Assembly (NCBI GenBank): GCA_030248225.1
Contig: JASANE010012148.1
Span: 1 to 64,000 of the forward strand
DNA: 64,000 nucleotides
Reading direction: 5' to 3'
Origin: Trileptium ribeirensis
Lineage: Eukaryota > Nematoda > Enoplea > Enoplida > Thoracostomopsidae
Shown one piece after another: positions 1-9,845 of the stretch. A program made the position numbers and the translations under genes. Below the pieces are notes generated by a model that saw only the letters and a program-made list of their open reading frames with translations, searched no databases and was not told the origin of the DNA. How positions within the stretch are numbered: the stretch's first letter is position 1; each line of letters opens with the position of its first letter.

Positions 1-2
1 TT

Positions 3-1859
3 TGGTATAAATACGCTCGCTGGCGGTGTCGAGACATCGTTTGCCTTGCTCGCGAAGTCTCCGCTACGCTCGGGCATAGGCGATAAATTTTCGGTATGAG
101 GCTGTGCACGGGTTTCGTCGTCATTTAGTTCAATTAAGCAAACTGGTTCTCGGTTTGACAACTTATCGATATTTGTTGATAATGTTCTTCCAGAAGATTT
201 CATGTCCGAGTAATATACCACCTCGTCTGGTTTGTCCCAAAACTTGTCGTGTAACTTTTGGTAAAACCATTCACAGGCTCTGTTATAATCGGATTCGGCT
301 TCGTGGTTACGCGTGCAACCGCCTTTTTCATAGCGAGAAGGTGATTCAGACGTCAGCGAATACAAGTGTCCTTCGAAATGATTTGTGTTTGCCTTCTCGA
401 GGCTTTGAATTTCTTGTTTCAAGACGTCCAGCCGATGTTGTGTCTCGGGGTCGCCTGGTGAATATGGCTCGCTCGCCCTCAGTGTGTTTTGGCGATAAGA
501 CCGGTTGTGTGAGGGTCCTTCGATATACCCGTCGCTAGACTGAGCGGAATTACCACGATAGACGTTTCGTCGCTGTTCCTCCGCAGTATTCGTAACAGCG
601 GATCGATATGGCACATAAACACCTCCCACGACATTCAACGGACCTGAATGACGATAGACTGGCCTCGGCGGGCCACTAATGTGTCGCTCTACAGGTCCAG
701 GCACGTTCCTATAACTGCCGGCGGAGCGGAGGTTCGAGCGATTGGGCCCGGTGACTGGCTGTCGCGGCGTGCTTTGATACGACGACGATGCCCGTGGTCG
801 ATATCTCGGAAAGGCATCCTGCTTTAAATCCGGATAATGAATGGGCATTCCACCGAGGTATTCGGCGGAAGCTCTGGGTTGTGTCGCTAAAGAAGTCGTG
901 ATGAAGCGAGTTGGACACGTTAAAGCAGTGTGTCCAGGCGTGAGACATAATTGGCAAGATGTCTGAGCGGAAACACCAGGTCCGTGTCCAGTCAGCGCCA
1001 TTACCTGTGGTTGCTTTTCCTTGCCGACTAGCTCATCCGTAAGCCGCTTGATAATTCCCTCATGTCTGGACGCCGAAGTTGTGTGTTTGTCTAATGAATC
1101 TGCCAGTGAACGGATGGCATCGAGTATCGGGCCTGAGTCGCCAGTGGCAGGGACTGTCCCACCACAAGCAACTGCTGCGTCCTCGTAACGTTTTGCAGCA
1201 TCCAACATGTCGTCGAACGTGCTGCTGTTTGAGTTCATCAAGTGTCGGCGAAGATCATTGTTAACGCCCATTAAGAAATAAGCCTTGAGCCATTCGCTCT
1301 GTTCGGCATCCCCGAGCGGTGGCGCGTCTTTTAGCAATCGTTTCAGCTCCAAGCCGTATAATAGAACGGGCTCGCCAGGCTTTTGTTTTCGTTGATTTAA
1401 GTCGTGCACTGCACGGCTCTGACTTCTAGGGCTGACAAGTAGGTGCTTTAAGTTAGCTGTAGCTGCTCGAAGAGTCTCCTTTTTGACCGCCGGCAAGCTG
1501 TCGAAGGCCATGAGCGCTGGGCCATCTAACAACAAAGGCAGATAGCGCAAGCGCTGGTCGTCTGTCCACTGATTCGCATCCGCGAACATGTTGAAAATTT
1601 GAAGCCACTCGTCAAATTCACGATTTCCATTCCTGTCAGGATAGCGTGGTATACTTTCCAGACGCGCTATTTGGGGTGGGCGGCGTGAACATCCGGCGTC
1701 TTCCAAGGATGATCGTTGCAGCATAGCGGTTATGCCGGCGAGAGCTTCTGTTACAGAAGCGTCAGTGACAGCGTTAGCTCGTCCGCCCAGTGACGGGTAG
1801 TCCGGGGCGGACGGTTTCATCCTATTCCCTAGCCCACTGGTTCCTTGGTCAGTGGACAT
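3..1859 (-). CDS. gag: Gag polyprotein of an LTR retrotransposon (partial, runs off window)
   Basis: An ATG at 1857-1859 opens a frame of 619 codons with no stop up to the window edge. Gag forms the intracellular particle that packages retrotransposon RNA. Residues about 68-225 look like a Ty3/gypsy capsid region: a conserved tryptophan/phenylalanine cluster (FDEWLQIFN, residues 82-90), then LRYLPLLLDGPALMAF at 104-119. A CCHC zinc knuckle of the form C-x2-C-x4-H-x4-C spans residues 302-315 (CQLCLTPGHTALTC), the usual nucleocapsid RNA-binding motif. It is followed by a long Arg/Ser/Tyr/Pro-rich tail of about 300 residues with no protease motif in view. The frame is much more GC-rich than the surrounding DNA. 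The start is the first ATG of the frame. Whether gag is fused to pol cannot be seen here. Confidence 0.85.
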   Translation of the reverse strand, partial: MSTDQGTSGLGNRMKPSAPDYPSLGGRANAVTDASVTEALAGITAMLQRSSLEDAGCSRRPPQIARLESIPRYPDRNGNREFDEWLQIFNMFADANQWTDDQRLRYLPLLLDGPALMAFDSLPAVKKETLRAATANLKHLLVSPRSQSRAVHDLNQRKQKPGEPVLLYGLELKRLLKDAPPLGDAEQSEWLKAYFLMGVNNDLRRHLMNSNSSTFDDMLDAAKRYEDAAVACGGTVPATGDSGPILDAIRSLADSLDKHTTSASRHEGIIKRLTDELVGKEKQPQVMALTGHGPGVSAQTSCQLCLTPGHTALTCPTRFITTSLATQPRASAEYLGGMPIHYPDLKQDAFPRYRPRASSSYQSTPRQPVTGPNRSNLRSAGSYRNVPGPVERHISGPPRPVYRHSGPLNVVGGVYVPYRSAVTNTAEEQRRNVYRGNSAQSSDGYIEGPSHNRSYRQNTLRASEPYSPGDPETQHRLDVLKQEIQSLEKANTNHFEGHLYSLTSESPSRYEKGGCTRNHEAESDYNRACEWFYQKLHDKFWDKPDEVVYYSDMKSSGRTLSTNIDKLSNREPVCLIELNDDETRAQPHTENLSPMPERSGDFASKANDVSTPPASVFIP

Positions 1860-2153
1860 CCCGATGTGTAATTTAGTGAGCAGGTTACAATTGGAGTTTC
1901 CCGCAATGGAGTTACGCGCTTCAATGAAGTGTGTGCTGGTGCAAGTCTAGTAGTGACTTAATTGCTCGTTTGATGTTTGCCGTACGACTCGGAGAAATCA
2001 CGAAAGCTCTAGCTCTCGTAATCGTAGGTTCAGAAAGGAAAACTCAGTTTAGGGTCGGGCAGCCTTACAGTAGATAACACCTCTATCGTGCCTTGGAAAC
2101 ACAATGGTTTTGTTTCAGCACCTCTTGTTTATATCGGTAGTTTGTAATTCACT

Positions 2154-2345
2154 GTACTCAGCTCAGAGGCGTCAAGGGCTTTGCCGCTTGTTGCCGCTCT
2201 ATTCAATATGTACTTTTACAGGCTCAGCTCAATTGCTTCAAGGGCTTTGCCGCTTGTCGCTACTCAACTCAATAGGTATTCTGCACAGACTCGGCTCAAG
2301 AGCTTCAAGGGCTTTGCCGCTTGTAACTGCTAAACTCAATTATTG
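2154..2345. repeat. Tandem repeat, three 66-67 bp units in the retrotransposon leader
   Basis: The core TCAAGGGCTTTGCCGCTTGT starts at 2172, 2238 and 2305, giving periods of 66 and 67 bp. The flanking parts of each unit (a CTCAGCTCAA-type stretch before the core and CTCAACTCAAT-type after it) are also similar. Confidence 0.85.
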
Positions 2346-2760
2346 TTAAATGAATACAGTCCGCCAACAGGATAGAGAACTGAGCTCAACAGTGATATTA
2401 AGACCGCAGGTGTTAACGAAATCAAGCCAGCGGCGCAGTTATTGCTAAAATTTACGGAATCGTGTTCACGCAACTACCGACAACTAACGAATAACAACGA
2501 AGTCAATAAACCAGATAAAAATTAATCTGAACGTTAACACAGCACGCTTACAAGTGTCCAATAATCTCTACCCGGTAACGTCCACAGTTTCCACAATCAC
2601 GCCGATCTCCGATCCAGTCACGCTACCGATTCACGTTTCTACCACAAACACGATCCCGACCAATTTGACCAGCGCGTAATATCAGATCCCGATTTCGTCG
2701 ACGAATAGTTGCTGACAATGTTCGGTACTCGAACCCACCAGTTCGCTAATCGTCAATGGC

Positions 2761-3060
2761 GAGCAGCCAGTTCCACTGATAACACGGGGGAATTGTCACG
2801 ACAACGACCGGTTCAACCAACGGCACGTCAGTATTGATGCTATATACGTAACGGAATCAAGCAGGATTCGGCGTTGATCGAGCCTCTTGGTTCCACAAAA
2901 AGTGTCCAATAATCTCTATCCGGCGAGCAGCCGGTTCCACTGATGACACGTCGAAATTGTCACGACACCGACCGGTTCAACCAACAGCACGACAGTATTG
3001 ACGCTAAATACGTAACGGAATCAAGCAGGATTCGGCGTTGATCAGGCCTCTTGGTTCCAC
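2761..3060. repeat. Direct duplication of a 136-bp segment in the retrotransposon leader
   Basis: Copies at 2761-2896 and 2925-3060 share nearly the whole segment, from GAGCAGCC(A/G)GTTCCACTGAT to GCCTCTTGGTTCCAC, with a few substitutions. The 28-bp spacer carries AGTGTCCAATAATCTCTA, also present upstream near 2553. Confidence 0.9.
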
Positions 3061-3319
3061 GAACTATTAACACGATGAAATGAATACGTAACACAATATC
3101 CAATATTCCAATAGCACGAACAGTATATTACGTTGCACAGATAATAATGTCTAAAAGGCAAATGCTCACAAAATCGTAGCAACTAGATCTCATGCTTGCC
3201 GACGAGTACTCGCGAGATTTTCAAGGAAATAAAACGAGACCGGGAAGCGGTATAATGAATTTGGCCGTTTGTCCCGGATAACCAGTGATATTAGGTCATC
3301 CTACATGCGTAGTCTCTCT

Positions 3320-3340
3320 ACTCTCACGGCGTAGCCCCCA
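3320..3340 (-). promoter_or_regulatory. Candidate primer binding site
   Basis: Read on the minus strand, TGGGGGCTACGCCG begins four bases after the inferred LTR end. A PBS normally starts with TGG, the complement of tRNA CCA. The first eight bases complement an acceptor end AGCCCCCA, as in tRNA-Pro, but the match does not continue clearly, so the primer tRNA is uncertain. Confidence 0.4.
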
Positions 3341-3344
3341 ATTT

Positions 3345-3847
3345 TGTAGCGGGGTGCGCGGAGTGCCCGATCTCTATTGCAGGAGCCTCCCACAACGTAG
3401 TTTCCGTCGAGATATCTCCTTTCCTTGGTACGGGACTAAAGGCGGATGAGAGCTCAGTACAAAAGAGATCGCCCTCCTCTAGCTCTAGTGTTCAGGGTAG
3501 AGCTCCCGCGCGAATACGGCCTACGTGCCTAGTGGTAAGACAGAGGTCCCCCAGGTGTGGTGGCCCGTTAACTCAAATGAGAGGAAATGGGTCACCCTTA
3601 TACACCTCATGTCCGAGCTATCAGGTACATGCTATAAACATAATACATAAATTTTCAACAAACACACGCGGACATGAAGTACCCCCAACCGTAATGCGAT
3701 TTTAGAAATTGTCAGTGCATACTGGTATATGGATGCGATGGTGGTGAGGGAAAGCGTTTTGGCCTTGCACGCCTTTCCCTCACAATATTAATAAATTGAC
3801 GTTCTGTATTGTATATTTGTAGCTAAAACAATCAGGCTCCCTCTACA
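3345..3847 (-). repeat. 5' long terminal repeat (503 bp)
   Basis: On the minus strand the segment begins TGTAG at 3847 and ends CTACA at 3345, the TG...CA inverted ends typical of LTRs. It lies directly outside the candidate primer site. The matching 3' LTR is outside the window, so the outer boundary rests on the terminal dinucleotides and inverted ends only. It contains an imperfect hairpin at 3744-3783 and a GTGTATAAGG stretch that could be a TATA element. Confidence 0.6.
3744..3783. other. Inverted repeat (hairpin) inside the LTR
   Basis: GTGAGGGAAAGCG at 3744-3756 is mirrored by CGCCTTTCCCTCAC at 3770-3783 with one bulged base, giving a 13-bp stem and a loop of about 13 nt. Such hairpins can sit in LTR RNA near processing signals; a role here is speculation. 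Confidence 0.7.
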
Positions 3848-3988
3848 CAAAGTGGCGATAAAGGCGGTCGTAAAGAAAGATACGAAAACGAAATTGATGG
3901 TAAAACAAGCATTATACATAAACACAAATACATATAGCCTTAAAGGAGATGTATATATGTTGTACATTAATGTACATATTAACAGTCT

Positions 3989-4021
<33 letters not shown>

Positions 4022-6640
4022 TAGGGATTATGACTTTCGTTGTTTTCCGAAAGCATTCCCTTCTTCCTAATATTGGCCAACAAACATAATATAATAGCTG
4101 CCTACTGCTTTCTTCGAGTTCGTTTTGAATTCTTCTTCATTAAAAACACACCAAACCAGAAACCCCGTTTTTCGCTGCACCAAGCGCAACAAATAAACAG
4201 TGCCAAAAGTGTTCGTAGGCAAGCACCAAAAATGCGAAAAGCTTTCGGTTGCAGCAACAAAAACAACAACCAGAAAACAATATTTTTCTATATATATATA
4301 ACAATAATAAACACAGTGATGTATGTATACGATAAAGCTTTCGCCCAACTTAAAATTAAACAAAAAAACTAGTATATAACACAATAAAATAATAATTGTA
4401 ACTGGGGCGTTTGTTATGAAAGTGTGCTACAAAAGATTGCTGAGCTGAGCTTGCTAGAAGACCGTCAACGCCTGTGACGTGTGGCTGACGGCCCAACGTT
4501 AATCCTCATTGATGGTAGTAGTCTCGCACCAGCCTCAATTACGCCACCGGCGACACAACCTGATGCTAGGAAATTTGTGCTACCAATGCTGAGCTGAATT
4601 TACGATCGGACCATCCGGCAAAGGCGTGCAAACTGTGGACATTGAAGACGTATATATCTCCTGCTTTTCAGGGTAAGGGGGTCGTCCCTCACCGGGTTAG
4701 GTTCCGCTCAAAAAAATTTTCATAGATGCTTAATTGAGCGGAGCTCGTTTAAGCCGAGCGAAGCGTTTTTATTTTCTGTCTGGAAGTAAAAAGGTCGATG
4801 TCCGTCCGTTCGTTCGTTCGTTCGGTCCGACGGATCTCGAGAACCACTGAACGGATTTTAAAAAACTTTTTTTTGTTTGAAAGCCTATCATATCAGAGTG
4901 TGCAATTAGTTAATTTTATGCAGCGAGAAAATAGAATAGAGAATTTTGCAATATTTGTGTTATTTATTGAAATAGAATCGTTTCGATCAATGGGGGTGAG
5001 AGATGATTGGGGGTACAGAGACTATGGGGGCATAGTTTCCAAAAGATGGGTGCTATAGCAAGCGTAAAATAATTCCCCCCCCCCCAACTGGGATTGCGCC
5101 AATTATTGTCCAGTCGTATGAACGCGTTTCAGAAGCAGAACATTGCAGTAAATGTATATAGTCTCGTATGTACATAGGAACTGAATAAATTTGTATATAT
5201 TGTAAATTAATATCTTGAGTATTGAGATTCTATCAGTATTGAAAGAATTGTTATTCAAATCATAAATACAAATAAGACGTCGAATAACCTTACGTCTTTC
5301 CAAACGGAACTAATGTCACATATATGTTTTTATGAATTTATTTTTAAATACGTGTGTTATCCATATTATTTTGCCATAATTACAAATTCAACACTACGTA
5401 AGTGCAAAATCCATCAGTGATTGAAAATTGCCACACCTAGCGGTGCTCATTGAGTTGTGGGCTTCGCAACGTTCCCGAGTTTATATTTTTCACATGCACC
5501 GCTGCCATCTAATCACTAAAGGCTGACTCGGTCCTTGATGGCGTATGCATGACGGGCTCGGCTTTATGTTTGCAGTCGTTTGGTATTCAAGCATCTTATT
5601 GATCATATTATCTGACGATGACGTATGGCACATCGAAGTCAACCTCGACAGACGTGACGGCCCGATATCAATCTTTATACGTAAGCTAGAAACCACGATC
5701 GGCTCAGATTATGTTCTGGACGGGCCGAGCTACAATTAGTCGGGGTTGTGTAAAGTTATATAGTATTTGGCTTGGCCTAGTCGTACTGACAAATTTGCAG
5801 AAGCACAAGCCGTGAACAGATTACAGTAGTCTCAACACGGCAACCGTATATCTTCAAGCTCTTTCTTGTTTTACGGGAATACCATGGAGCAGCGTGGTCT
5901 TAGCATTTTGGACAAGAAGGTCATTCACAATGGAGGGGTCAATCGCTCGGCGCCATGACTGTGAGACCACTGACCACTTCCCCACACGACTACAATATTT
6001 TAATTAAGAATAACAATTTCAATTTATTGATACCGGTTATCGGGTTATTATTGGCCTGTCTGAAATTTTTTAACCCAACGCGATCCTTAGTATGGATGGT
6101 CAATATTCTATTAACATGTTCAGGCACCCTGGAAGAGAAGACAGCTGTCTCCAAAAAACACCCTTCAGTATGCCACACTGATTTTCCCAAATTCTTGCCT
6201 AGTTACCCAAAATTTTCGCGCGGGGATTAATTTGGGTTGAGGAGGGAGTCTAACTTTTGGGGCTAAACCCCTTCGGCACCTATGCCTTAAATCGTTTTAT
6301 TTTATCTTGCCCCCAGGCGTGTATTATCTTAGATCCCCAGATGTGTTTTATCATGGCTTATACCCCAGATTCAAAATCGTTACCGGATGTCTGAACACGT
6401 TCACTGATGTCACGGATGCAACTTGACGCAATCACACAACGACGGATCACAACATTTACACTTGAAACGGGCCTTTTTGGCAAAAGAACGCGATGTCGTA
6501 TTCTTCGTCTCGGGAAATCTAGGCATCCTAATGACCTTCATGGCTGTATCTGAAAGCGTTGCGATCCTATAATACGTTCAACAGGTGTTATGTTATGTTG
6601 GGATGAATCTGCTGCCTTAGCGACTGCTGGACAACCATCG
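3848..6640. other. AT-rich region without a supported gene
   Basis: It holds a (TA)n tract at about 3990-4016, a (TTCG)n-like stretch at about 4798-4830 followed by CTCGAGAACCACTGAACGG, and a copy of a dispersed repeat at about 4988-5056. Open frames here are short, overlap on both strands and show no recognisable domain. Confidence 0.5.
4988..5056. repeat. Fragment of a dispersed repeat shared with 11599-11940
   Basis: The stretch reading GATTGGGGGTACAGAGACTATGG, GGGCATAG and AAAAGATGG matches the tandem units at 11.6-11.9 kb (TCATTGGGGGTCCAGAGACTATGG, GTGCATAG, AAAAGATGG) in the same orientation. Confidence 0.65.
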
Positions 6641-7365
6641 AAAATGACGAATTTAATAATAAGCTGCAGACAACCTTCTCGGATACCCCAATACCGCTTT
6701 CCTGGTGATATGCGGTGACCTAAATGCAGAGTGCGGCAATAGCCGGCAATCCTAGCAAAGAATCCTCGGCCTACATGCCCGTTGGGGCGACAATGGCGAT
6801 AAATTGCTGACGTTCGTTGTCCTCTAATCAGCCTTTTGGTCGGCAAAACGTTCTTCTAACTCAAAATCTAGACAAGTGGACCTGGCACTGGAATACGGAA
6901 AAAAGCAAAAGGTCATAAGCTATGTGATCAAACCACAAAGCTTAAAATCCACGCTGGAGGACTTTACGGTCAATGCTGCTGCACAGATCGGCTGCTTTCA
7001 TTCCCTCTTATGCTACAGCTTTACACTACACGTCGGGGCACTCAAGAAGAAGTCCACCCGTCACGTATACGAGAGCACTTGCAAGATGAAAACATCCGCA
7101 ACAGTTTCCAAATTGCGCTGTGCAACCGAATTGTGCACTATCGCAGAACCAAACAACCCACAATGTACTGTGGGAAAACCTCAAGCAAGCGTTTCGGCAC
7201 ACCCGCAGCAGCACCGACAAGAAAAACACAGATCTCCGACGAAAGCACTTCGCTCGTAGCAAAATGCATGCGTTAAAAAGAAAGCGTTTTGCCGATGCGG
7301 ACCGTACAAAGGTTAGCATTGCCGATAGCCTGAAAGGTGACGAATAGAATCGGAGAAGCCACAGC
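6640..7365 (+). pseudogene. Decayed LINE endonuclease (EEP-type) fragment
   Basis: Reading across several frames on the plus strand gives, in order: NKLQTTFSDTPIPLS near 6657; GDLNAECG at about 6710-6733 (the GD-N motif of apurinic-like LINE endonucleases); ILGLHARWGDNGDKLLTF at about 6760-6810; then LEDFTVNAAAQIG with HSLL near 6955-7005, at the place of the usual SDH motif. After that come LQDENIRNSFQIALCNR near 7080-7128 and WENLKQAF near 7156. This is the conserved order of the C-terminal half of a LINE endonuclease and its linker to reverse transcriptase. Stops and at least three frameshifts show it is dead. No reverse transcriptase follows; CCGG copy A begins at 7493. Confidence 0.7.
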
Positions 7366-7769
7366 CATGTATTCGTGGTGCTGCCGTGAAGCCAGCAAGA
7401 ATCCGTTTCACACACCGAATAAATTTGCGAAGAAGGTCCCAATGAGAGAAAGTTCGTGGTGCTTTAAAATAATCCAACTGATATGCGGAACGCAGGGATT
7501 AACCGGAATTCCGGTTCCGGCGAAAATCGTGTTCCGGTTGCGGTTCCGGCAAAGAGCAAAAACCATACCGGAATTCCAGTTCAAAATTGTTTGAAATTTT
7601 CCACATTTTTGCTTTATTTGTGGCCCAAACATATGTATTATACATATATACGGCCCATATATAAAATGATCAAACACCAATACAACCAAGCAAAAGAAAA
7701 GATTATCTCAGCAATTTACCGTGTGAAACGTAAGTAGGGCGCATAATTTCAGTAGGAATTTTTCATCTT

Positions 7770-8772
7770 GTCGACGGCTTTCTCCTTGCATGGATGAAAG
7801 CCTTTTTGTCTGATCGCAAACAATCTGTTTGTGTTTCTGGTGCAAAATCGTCCAGCGTTGATGTTACCAGTGGCATGCCTCAGGGCTCCGTCCTGAGCCC
7901 AACACTTTTTCTTGTCTACATAAACGATTTGGCAGGTTACATTAAAAGTCACATATGGATGTTCGCAGACGATACTTGCCTTCTTCGTGCAATAAACCGG
8001 ACAACTCCTTGTGACGATCATAAATTGTTTCAACAGGATCTTATAAATTGCCATCGCTGGGCTTCTGACTCCTTGATGAACATTTCAACCTCTAAAAGCA
8101 AAGCATTTTGGACGAAACAACTCGCGTTTTGAGTACTTCCTTGGCGACGAAATTATTCCTACTGGCGACTGTGAACGATTTCTCGGGCTTCTTCTATCGT
8201 GTAACTTAAAACCGTCAGAGTATTGCAGGAAAGTAGCAGCAGACGCTCATCGTACCATATCTTTGCTCCAGAGATCATTTGGCCTTCTGGACAAAAAACC
8301 CTTTCTGCTATTATATTTAGCCTTGGTCAGGTCAAAACTTGAGTACGCTGCCCAAGCATGGTCACCTTATCTTCGACGAGACATTGCTATGATTGAAAAT
8401 GTTCAACGACGAGCTACACAAATGGTGTCTGGAATCGCCCATCTTAGCTATCACGACCGCTTGCGATTTTCATCATTACAAACTCTTGAAACAAGGCGAC
8501 TCCGCGCGGATCTTATCTTGACGTACCAACTGGTTCACGGCCTCTTGGATTATGACTCTGGCCGTCTATTCACGTTCGCCGACGATTTAGAATTACGAGG
8601 TCATCTTCTCAAACTGGTCAAACGTCGTGCCCGTGTAAACTGTCGGCTGTATAGCTTCGCCGTCCGTATGGTCCGCCCCTGGAATGCTCTCCCGCGGCAA
8701 GTGGTCACGGCACCGTCTATTCAAGTTTTCAAACGTCGCCTCCGCGTCTCAGGATCCCTCCCAACCCTCTGA
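7770..8772 (+). pseudogene. LINE reverse transcriptase, C-terminal part, frameshifted
   Basis: The first frame (to about 8132) contains the reverse transcriptase motif PQGSVLSPTLF followed by YINDL, then the catalytic box FADDT at about 7960-7975, so the YxDD active site is intact. A frameshift near 8130 moves the reading into a second frame that runs to 8772. That frame carries the thumb and C-terminal region typical of CR1/Jockey-like LINEs: YLALVRSKLEYAAQAWSP, IENVQRRATQMV, RLRADLILTYQLVHG, then RPWNALPRQVV and FKRRL before the stop. The fingers domain and endonuclease are lost by 5' truncation. Confidence 0.85.
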
Positions 8773-8924
8773 CAGTGGCTTGTCTGGCTCTGTTTCTTTC
8801 AGACAATTCAGTCAATTCCCTGTTGCGGGGAATTTTCACCGATCGTGGATATTCGTTTTTAAACTGAGTCATTTGCCATGTTCAATCCGCGTCCACGATC
8901 CTGATTAGACTTAAAGGTTAGACT
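7770..8924 (+). mobile_element. 5'-truncated CR1/L2-like LINE inserted in CCGG copy A
   Basis: The insert separates two stretches that are continuous in the other CCGG copies. It is flanked by a 5-bp duplication ATCTT (7765-7769 and 8925-8929). It carries the second half of a LINE reverse transcriptase and about 150 bp of 3' UTR ending in TTAAAGGTTAGACT, without a poly(A) tail. Short non-poly(A) 3' ends are usual for CR1/L2-type elements. Confidence 0.88.
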
Positions 8925-9845
8925 ATCTTAACCTGTAGGCGTTTGTTAACAAAACAAAGCCAGGTCGAGATTATAGCAGCTATTTTACACATTCAGAAGT
9001 CTGTGGGGTATGTTCGAATTAAACCGGTCCAACTCGGTAACAGAGTACGGATTACGTAGAAGTACTTGCGTAAGTTTGGCTACTACAAATTGAGTCAAGC
9101 ACCAGGAGTGCGCTTGTAAAATTTGTAAATCAGTCTACACTGAAGTAAAGTAACGTTATCTGGAACGCAGCTATAAACTGCTGTCTTGGCAATGAACTGT
9201 ATTTTTGAAATGTGCGAGCAGTATCTCAGTTTGTTTCATTTATAGCATTCTGATTAGAAAACTATCATGATCTAACTGACGGGCACTGTTTGCCCAACAC
9301 TAACCTAAACAGTGTCTCTGTCTCTGACCACTGATCAAAAAGTATCTTCTATTATTTTGTCAGAACGTAGTGGAGATTGTATGTTGCAGGGGTCAAATCT
9401 TTAAAATTTCGTCTATGTAGTTTTATTTTCTTTTAGAACCATATAAACCAATAATTCCAAGTTTCCTACAGAACAACATGTAACAAACGTATGTGTAGTA
9501 AAGGGAGGCGACTGGAGACAGAGCGAAAGTGTGTATTCTACGCTCCAACCTTTGTTAGCACATTCAATTTGACGCAGTATACGCAATGGTGTATAGTGGA
9601 AGGCGTTTTTTGCTCCGGCTGTTCCAAAACCGGCATATCGATCGATAAATAAACATTATTAGCTTCCTCAGTCTCTTTAAAGTTTTAGAAAGGCCATAAT
9701 GCCATCGCAATTAAAAGTTATTTTTAATACATTTCAAATCCACTATTTCATTTCTACCTTCATCTTTTTTACTAGATACAAGTTTCGAAGAGCAGGTTCC
9801 GGTTCCAGCTTAAATGAACGGTTCCGGTTATTCCGTGGTGGAACG

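Larger units (their letters stand above)
1860..3344 (-). other. Untranslated leader of the LTR retrotransposon
   Basis: About 1.49 kb separates the LTR from the gag start, long for a retrotransposon leader. I see no coding frame. It contains a triple 66-bp repeat at 2154-2345 and a 136-bp duplication at 2761-2896 and 2925-3060. A motif AGTGTCCAATAATCTCTA occurs near 2553 and again near 2901, so the leader has grown by repeated internal duplication. Confidence 0.6.
1..3847 (-). mobile_element. LTR retrotransposon, 5' half (Ty3/gypsy-type), truncated by window edge
   Basis: On the minus strand the order is LTR (3847 to 3345), a possible tRNA primer site, a leader of about 1.5 kb, then a gag frame starting at 1859 and still open at position 3. 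This is the 5' end of an LTR retrotransposon; protease, reverse transcriptase, integrase and the 3' LTR would lie left of the window. The zinc-knuckle Gag and LTR-primer-leader order fit Ty3/gypsy, but without pol the superfamily is inferred. The open frame suggests a fairly recent copy. Confidence 0.8.
7485..9845 (+). mobile_element. CCGG-family non-autonomous hAT-type element, copy A (interrupted by a LINE)
   Basis: Element ends lie at 7493 (CAGGGATTAACCGG) and 9837 (GGTTATTCCGTG), forming the family's terminal inverted repeats. They are flanked by 8-bp target duplications GCGGAACG (7485-7492) and GTGGAACG (9838-9845), 7 of 8 identical. A LINE fragment at 7770-8924 splits it. Without that the element is about 1.19 kb, like copies B, C and F. 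The subterminal zones are rich in GGTTCCGG. No transposase frame is present. CAGGG ends plus 8-bp duplications are the signature of hAT transposons. Confidence 0.88.

Noticed and set aside
104..538. 144-codon plus-strand frame
   Set aside because: It lies antisense to the open gag frame, which has the zinc knuckle and capsid-like region; it is a shadow frame.
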